Shown here: piece after piece, positions 60,251-64,000 of the stretch
How positions within the stretch are numbered: position 1 is the stretch's first letter
Layout: each line of letters starts with the position of its first letter
NCBI GenBank assembly: GCA_903834515.1
Contig: CAILJM010000027.1
Span: 62,001 to 126,000 of the forward strand
Direction: 5' to 3'
Origin: an uncultured Actinomycetes bacterium
GTDB lineage: Bacteria; Actinomycetota; Actinomycetes; Nanopelagicales; Nanopelagicaceae
DNA length: 64,000 nt
The notes under the pieces: generated by a model
Database searches by the model: none
What the model was told of the DNA's origin: nothing
What the model saw: the letters and a program-made list of their open reading frames with translations, nothing else
Program-made: the position numbers and the translations under genes

Positions 60251-62275
60251 GTGCCCATCATGAAATTTACCGACGGCTTCTGGTTAGTTCGTGATGGGTA
60301 CTCACTTAGACATGCAACACATGTACAACGAGCAGAGTTTGATTCCACCAGTGGAACAATTCGTGCCTTAGTCGCGCCAAGAGTCGTCGAAAATCGTGGG
60401 GCCACTCTCAACATCGGCACACTTAACGTCGCGTTAGATTCCCCTCTTGAAGGAGTCGTACGCATAAGGGTCTCTCATCACACTGGCGGGACTCCATCAC
60501 TTCGATACGCGGTGAATGAATACTCCCCTTCAGTATCCCTTGAAGAGAGTGAGGGCGAGGTCCGCTTAACCACGGGAGCTGTGACTGCAAGACTTAAGAC
60601 CGGCAAGAGCTGGGGATTAGATTTTTCAGCAGCAGGTAAGGTTTTTGCAGAACAAAGTGCGAAGAGTTTGACGATCGCAGATGCTCCAGATCGTGCTCGA
60701 TATATTGCGGCACAAATCTCGCTCAAGGTTGGTGAAAACGTTTATGGACTTGGTGAACGCTTCACATCTTTTATAAAAAATGGCCAGAGTATCGATATCT
60801 GGAATGCAGATGGTGGGACAAGCAGCGAGCAGGCTTATAAAAATATCCCCTTCTATTTGACGAATGAAGGTTATGGGGTCTTTGTAAACCACACTGGAAA
60901 AGTATCCTTCGAAGTAGCGAGTGAAGCGGTCGAGCGTGTTCAATTTAGCGCTGAAGGTGAAGACCTTGAGTATTTAGTAATTTATGGGCCAACACCACGT
61001 GAGATTTTAGAGAAGTACACGGCACTCACTGGAAGGGCGCCGGCACTTCCAGCCTGGAGCTTTGGACTCTGGTTGAGTACATCATTTGTTACCGATTACG
61101 ACGAAAAGACCGTCTCGCAATTCATAGACGAGATGGCGCAAGAGAAGATTCCGCTCTCTGTATTCCATTTCGATTGTTTTTGGATGCGTGAATACCAATG
61201 GTGCGACTTTCAATGGGACCCTCGCACCTTTCCAGATCCTGAGGGCATGATTGCCCGACTGAAATCAAAGGGCCTCCGAATCAGCCTATGGATAAATCCA
61301 TATATTGGCCAAGCTTCACCGCTCTTCGCAGAAGCAAAAGGGTTGGGATATTTGCTCAAGAGGCCGGATGGATCTGTCTGGCAATGGGATCTTTGGCAAG
61401 CAGGTAATGCAATCGTAGATTTCACGAATCCAGATGCTCGTGAATGGTTCAAGGCAAAACTTCGTCCACTCCTTGAAATGGGCGTTGATTGCTTCAAGAC
61501 TGATTTTGGCGAGCGAATCCCAACTGATGTTACTTATTTCAATGGCGCCAATCCCGAGCAGATGCATAATCTCTACTCTCAGATTTATAACGAGACCGTC
61601 TGGGAAGTCTTGCAAGAGACGAAGGGTAAGGATGCCATCGTCTTTGCGAGAAGTGCCGCCCCTGGCGGACAGAAGATGCCAGTTCATTGGGGCGGAGATA
61701 ACACTTCATCATTCGAGTCAATGGCAGAGAGTTTGCGCGGTGGCTTGAGTCTGGCCTTAAGTGGATTTGGTTACTGGAGCCATGACATTGGCGGCTTTGA
61801 AGGTACGCCAAATCCAGCCGTTTTCAAGCGGTGGATAGCATTCGGCTTGCTCAGTTCACACTCACGATTGCATGGAAATGAATCGGTTCGGGTGCCTTGG
61901 AGCATTGATGCGGAGTCTGTGGATGTGACACGTAGATTCGCTACTTTAAAAGAGGAGTTACTCCCCTACATCATGAAGGTAGCTGTCGAAGAAGTGAATG
62001 CACTTGGAACGCCCATGATGCGACCAATGCTCGTTGAATTTCCGGAAGATCGCACCGCTTGGTTCCTCGATCAGCAATATATGTTTGGTCCGGATTTGTT
62101 AGTAGCACCAGTCTTCACAGAATCTGGTGACGTTGAGTTCTATTTGCCACAGGGCACGTGGACTAACTTCTTCAGCAAGGAGCGGGTAGAGGGGGGCCGT
62201 TGGCTAAAGGAGCGCCACGGTTTTGATTCATTACCTCTATATATTCGCGAGGATTTCAAGTACCTTACTCTTTAA
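60251..62275 (+). CDS. yicI: Alpha-xylosidase, GH31 family, YicI-like
   Basis: A 674-residue cytoplasmic glycosidase with no signal peptide. The nucleophile is Asp418 in KTDFGERIPTD and the acid/base is Asp483 in HWGGDN; both segments match YicI of E. coli, which cuts terminal alpha-xylose from isoprimeverose and related saccharides. Length is about 100 residues shorter than YicI (772), mainly at the C-terminus, where one beta domain seems trimmed. The N-terminal beta-sandwich precedes a full barrel. It follows the permease gene by 38 bases, so uptake and cleavage are probably coordinated. Confidence 0.93.
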   Translation: MPIMKFTDGFWLVRDGYSLRHATHVQRAEFDSTSGTIRALVAPRVVENRGATLNIGTLNVALDSPLEGVVRIRVSHHTGGTPSLRYAVNEYSPSVSLEESEGEVRLTTGAVTARLKTGKSWGLDFSAAGKVFAEQSAKSLTIADAPDRARYIAAQISLKVGENVYGLGERFTSFIKNGQSIDIWNADGGTSSEQAYKNIPFYLTNEGYGVFVNHTGKVSFEVASEAVERVQFSAEGEDLEYLVIYGPTPREILEKYTALTGRAPALPAWSFGLWLSTSFVTDYDEKTVSQFIDEMAQEKIPLSVFHFDCFWMREYQWCDFQWDPRTFPDPEGMIARLKSKGLRISLWINPYIGQASPLFAEAKGLGYLLKRPDGSVWQWDLWQAGNAIVDFTNPDAREWFKAKLRPLLEMGVDCFKTDFGERIPTDVTYFNGANPEQMHNLYSQIYNETVWEVLQETKGKDAIVFARSAAPGGQKMPVHWGGDNTSSFESMAESLRGGLSLALSGFGYWSHDIGGFEGTPNPAVFKRWIAFGLLSSHSRLHGNESVRVPWSIDAESVDVTRRFATLKEELLPYIMKVAVEEVNALGTPMMRPMLVEFPEDRTAWFLDQQYMFGPDLLVAPVFTESGDVEFYLPQGTWTNFFSKERVEGGRWLKERHGFDSLPLYIREDFKYLTL

Positions 62276-62350
62276 ACCTTATTAAAACTTATTAAAACTT
62301 ATTAAAACTTATTAAAACTTATTAAAACTTATTAAAACTCATGAAAACAG
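62274..62350. repeat. 10-bp phased A-tract tandem repeat downstream of the alpha-xylosidase gene
   Basis: Six units of ATTAAAACTT occupy 62281-62340 (the last ends in C), with degenerate copies at both ends. Each unit carries an A4 tract in phase with the helix, so the stretch should be intrinsically curved. It lies between the convergent 3' ends of the GH31 gene and tRNA-Leu. Confidence 0.9.
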
Positions 62351-62365
62351 GGTACGTGATACTGG

Positions 62366-62444
62366 TGCGGAAGGTGGGACTTGAACCCACACGCCGAAGC
62401 ACAGGTTCCTAAGACCTGCGTGTCTGCCATTTCACCACTCCCGC
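62366..62444 (-). tRNA. tRNA-Leu (TAG)
   Basis: On the minus strand the acceptor is GCGGGAG/CTTCCGC, the anticodon stem CAGGT/ACCTG holds loop CTTAGGA (anticodon TAG), a short variable arm with a TTCG-type loop follows, and the T arm is GTGGG/CCCAC with loop TTCAAGT. The discriminator is A. The long variable arm confirms a class II tRNA. Confidence 0.93.
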
Positions 62445-62552
62445 CGGGATCAGTAGCCCTAGGTTAGAGCAAAAGGGTCCAGGTAACAAAACCAATGTTT
62501 CTCAATATTTGTCCGCGATCGTTCACCAACACGCATGTAAGGGAATAGCTCA

Positions 62553-64000
62553 ATGAATCTACAGAATGCATCTCTTGAGGATCGACCTTGGCTCGACAGA
62601 TCAAAAGATACCGCCGCACGGCTTGGTCTTCTGATGACCGAGATGACTCTGGAGGAGAAGATCGGACAGCTCGGAAGTGTCTGGCTCGAATTTAATCTCC
62701 CTCGCGAAGATGACACCGAAGAAGAGCATCCCGTAGATAACGTACCGGTCTTTGCGGAGGTTGCGCAGCCCCTCTCTTGGGAGGCTGCGACCAAGAATGG
62801 TCTGGGGCAATTCACAAGAGTATTCGGCACTCTTCCCATCGCAGCTGCTGATGGTGCGCGGAAGTTAATCGAGCTTCAACGACGTCTGACCACAGAGACA
62901 AGATTGGGGATCCCCGCTCTTGCTCATGAGGAATGTCTCACCGGTTTTACAACTATGGGTGCAACTTCGTTTCCAACACCCCTGGGAATGGCTGCAACTT
63001 TTGATCCCTCCATTATCGAGGCAGCCACGAGAATTATCGGTCGCGATATGAAGTCGCTCGGAATCCATCAGGGCCTCTCCCCGGTACTTGATGTAGTTCG
63101 GGATTACCGTTGGGGTCGAGTAGAAGAAACCTTTGGTGAAGATCCATATCTTGCAGGCATCTGCGCAACAGCATATGTGCGTGGATTGGAATCCCAAGGC
63201 ATCGTCTCAACGCTCAAGCATTTCTTTGGCCACTCAGCTTCAAAGGCAGCACGAAACCATGGCCCGGTATCTATGGGCTGGCGCGAACTTTACGATTTCA
63301 TGTTACCTCCCTTTGAGATGGCTATCCGCGAAGGTAAGGCTCGGTCGGTTATGAACTCCTACACCGATATTGACGGACTTCCCGCAGCAGCTGACCCAAA
63401 AATATTTACTGAAATTCTGCGCGACGAGCTCCAATTCACGGGTACGGTCGTCTCAGATTACTGGGCGATCAGTTTCTTAGAAATTATGCATCACGTGGCA
63501 GGTAATGCGGGTGACGCTGGTGCACTCTCTCTCATTGCTGGAATCGATGTCGAATTACCGGCTACTCGGTGCTACGGTGATCAACTCATCGAACTCGTTA
63601 AAAATGGCTCGCTCTCTGAGGAATATGTGGACCGCGCACTTATTCGTGTATTGAGTCAAAAGTTTGAACTGGGACTCCTTGATCAAGATTGGACTCCAGA
63701 AAAGGATGTCACAGCAAACCTCAGTTCAGTTGACTTGGATACACCGGAGAATAGAAGCGTCGCGCTTGAGGCTGCCCGACGCGGCGTGATTCTGCTTGAA
63801 AATAGCGGCAATCTTCTCCCGATCGAACCAGGAAATAATCACTATAAGAAGATTGCAATAGTAGGTCCGTGTGGCGACGACGGTGGAGCCTTCTTGGGTT
63901 GCTATTCGTTTTCGAATCACGTCATGGCCATGACACCAGGTCTCGGATTGGGTATTGAAGTTCCATCAATCTATAGCGCGATCGCTTCCGCATTTCCTAA
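62553..64000 (+). CDS. Glycoside hydrolase family 3 (beta-glucosidase/beta-xylosidase), cut by window end
   Basis: At least 482 residues are present with no stop, starting at ATG 62553. No signal peptide is seen. Motifs fit GH3: PVLDVVRDYRWGRVEETFGEDP early in the barrel, KHFFGH, and the nucleophile Asp in VVSDYW; the second alpha/beta domain begins with AARRGVILLEN. GH3 enzymes remove beta-linked glucose or xylose. With the GH31 gene and the ABC transporter upstream it probably breaks down xyloglucan-type or plant-derived oligosaccharides. tRNA-Leu lies between, so it has its own promoter. Confidence 0.92.
   Translation, partial: MNLQNASLEDRPWLDRSKDTAARLGLLMTEMTLEEKIGQLGSVWLEFNLPREDDTEEEHPVDNVPVFAEVAQPLSWEAATKNGLGQFTRVFGTLPIAAADGARKLIELQRRLTTETRLGIPALAHEECLTGFTTMGATSFPTPLGMAATFDPSIIEAATRIIGRDMKSLGIHQGLSPVLDVVRDYRWGRVEETFGEDPYLAGICATAYVRGLESQGIVSTLKHFFGHSASKAARNHGPVSMGWRELYDFMLPPFEMAIREGKARSVMNSYTDIDGLPAAADPKIFTEILRDELQFTGTVVSDYWAISFLEIMHHVAGNAGDAGALSLIAGIDVELPATRCYGDQLIELVKNGSLSEEYVDRALIRVLSQKFELGLLDQDWTPEKDVTANLSSVDLDTPENRSVALEAARRGVILLENSGNLLPIEPGNNHYKKIAIVGPCGDDGGAFLGCYSFSNHVMAMTPGLGLGIEVPSIYSAIASAFP

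Overview
The window comes from a free-living actinobacterium of moderate G+C content. Evidence for this is the gene order argS-lysA-hom-thrC-thrB-rho-rpmE-prfA-prmC, lexA divergent from a LysM-domain SOS gene beside nrdR-nrdJ, and dnaG-dgt near glyS-uppS-recO. Short intergenic gaps, compact genes, a catalase-peroxidase, a class II ribonucleotide reductase and sugar-uptake genes would suit a streamlined planktonic lineage such as the freshwater Nanopelagicales, but that placement is inference from gene content. The window holds about 57 protein genes, three tRNA genes (Met, Asn, Leu), several short tandem repeats and a few recognisable control elements. No rRNA, insertion sequence, prophage or CRISPR array was seen.

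Layout. Positions 1-4955: an unusual exporter-like cluster (a secreted hydrolase fused through one membrane helix to an ABC ATPase, then its permease, then a secreted M23 peptidase), divergent from a secreted copper monooxygenase of the PHM/DBH type. After tRNA-Met come an alcohol dehydrogenase, a formamidase-like hydrolase and katG. Positions 9217-12528 carry the circularly permuted ATP-grasp, alpha-E and transglutaminase triad, followed by a small DnaX-tail-like protein, a GH25 lysozyme and galE. Positions 15173-28962 hold mostly housekeeping genes: an ACT protein, a DoxX-Rieske membrane protein, tRNA-Asn with a duplicated 3' end, dnaG, dgt, a DUF218 protein, dusB, glyS, a BenE transporter, uppS, recO, leuA with a leucine leader peptide, and glutamine synthetase.

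Positions 29034-43090 carry ald, DUF4192, a PKD protein, a NUDIX hydrolase, dinG, DinB, nrdJ-nrdR, a DUF779-aldehyde dehydrogenase pair flanked by tandem repeats, the divergent LysM/lexA SOS pair, a GNAT enzyme and DUF167. Positions 43135-44780 hold a secreted HNH-like nuclease, an orphan LuxR-type regulator and a small membrane protein. Positions 44838-55583 carry the translation, threonine and lysine block on the minus strand.

From 55653 to the right edge lies a carbohydrate module: a nucleoside hydrolase divergent from an xylose/ribose-type ABC importer (binding protein, ATPase, permease), then a GH31 alpha-xylosidase close to YicI, tRNA-Leu and a GH3 glycosidase cut by the window end. Together these suggest import and intracellular cleavage of xylose-containing saccharides. 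The observations most worth follow-up are the hydrolase-ABC fusion cluster, the DoxX-Rieske protein with an internal twin-arginine helix, the alternative hairpins in the 5' region of the sugar-binding protein gene, and the leuA leader.
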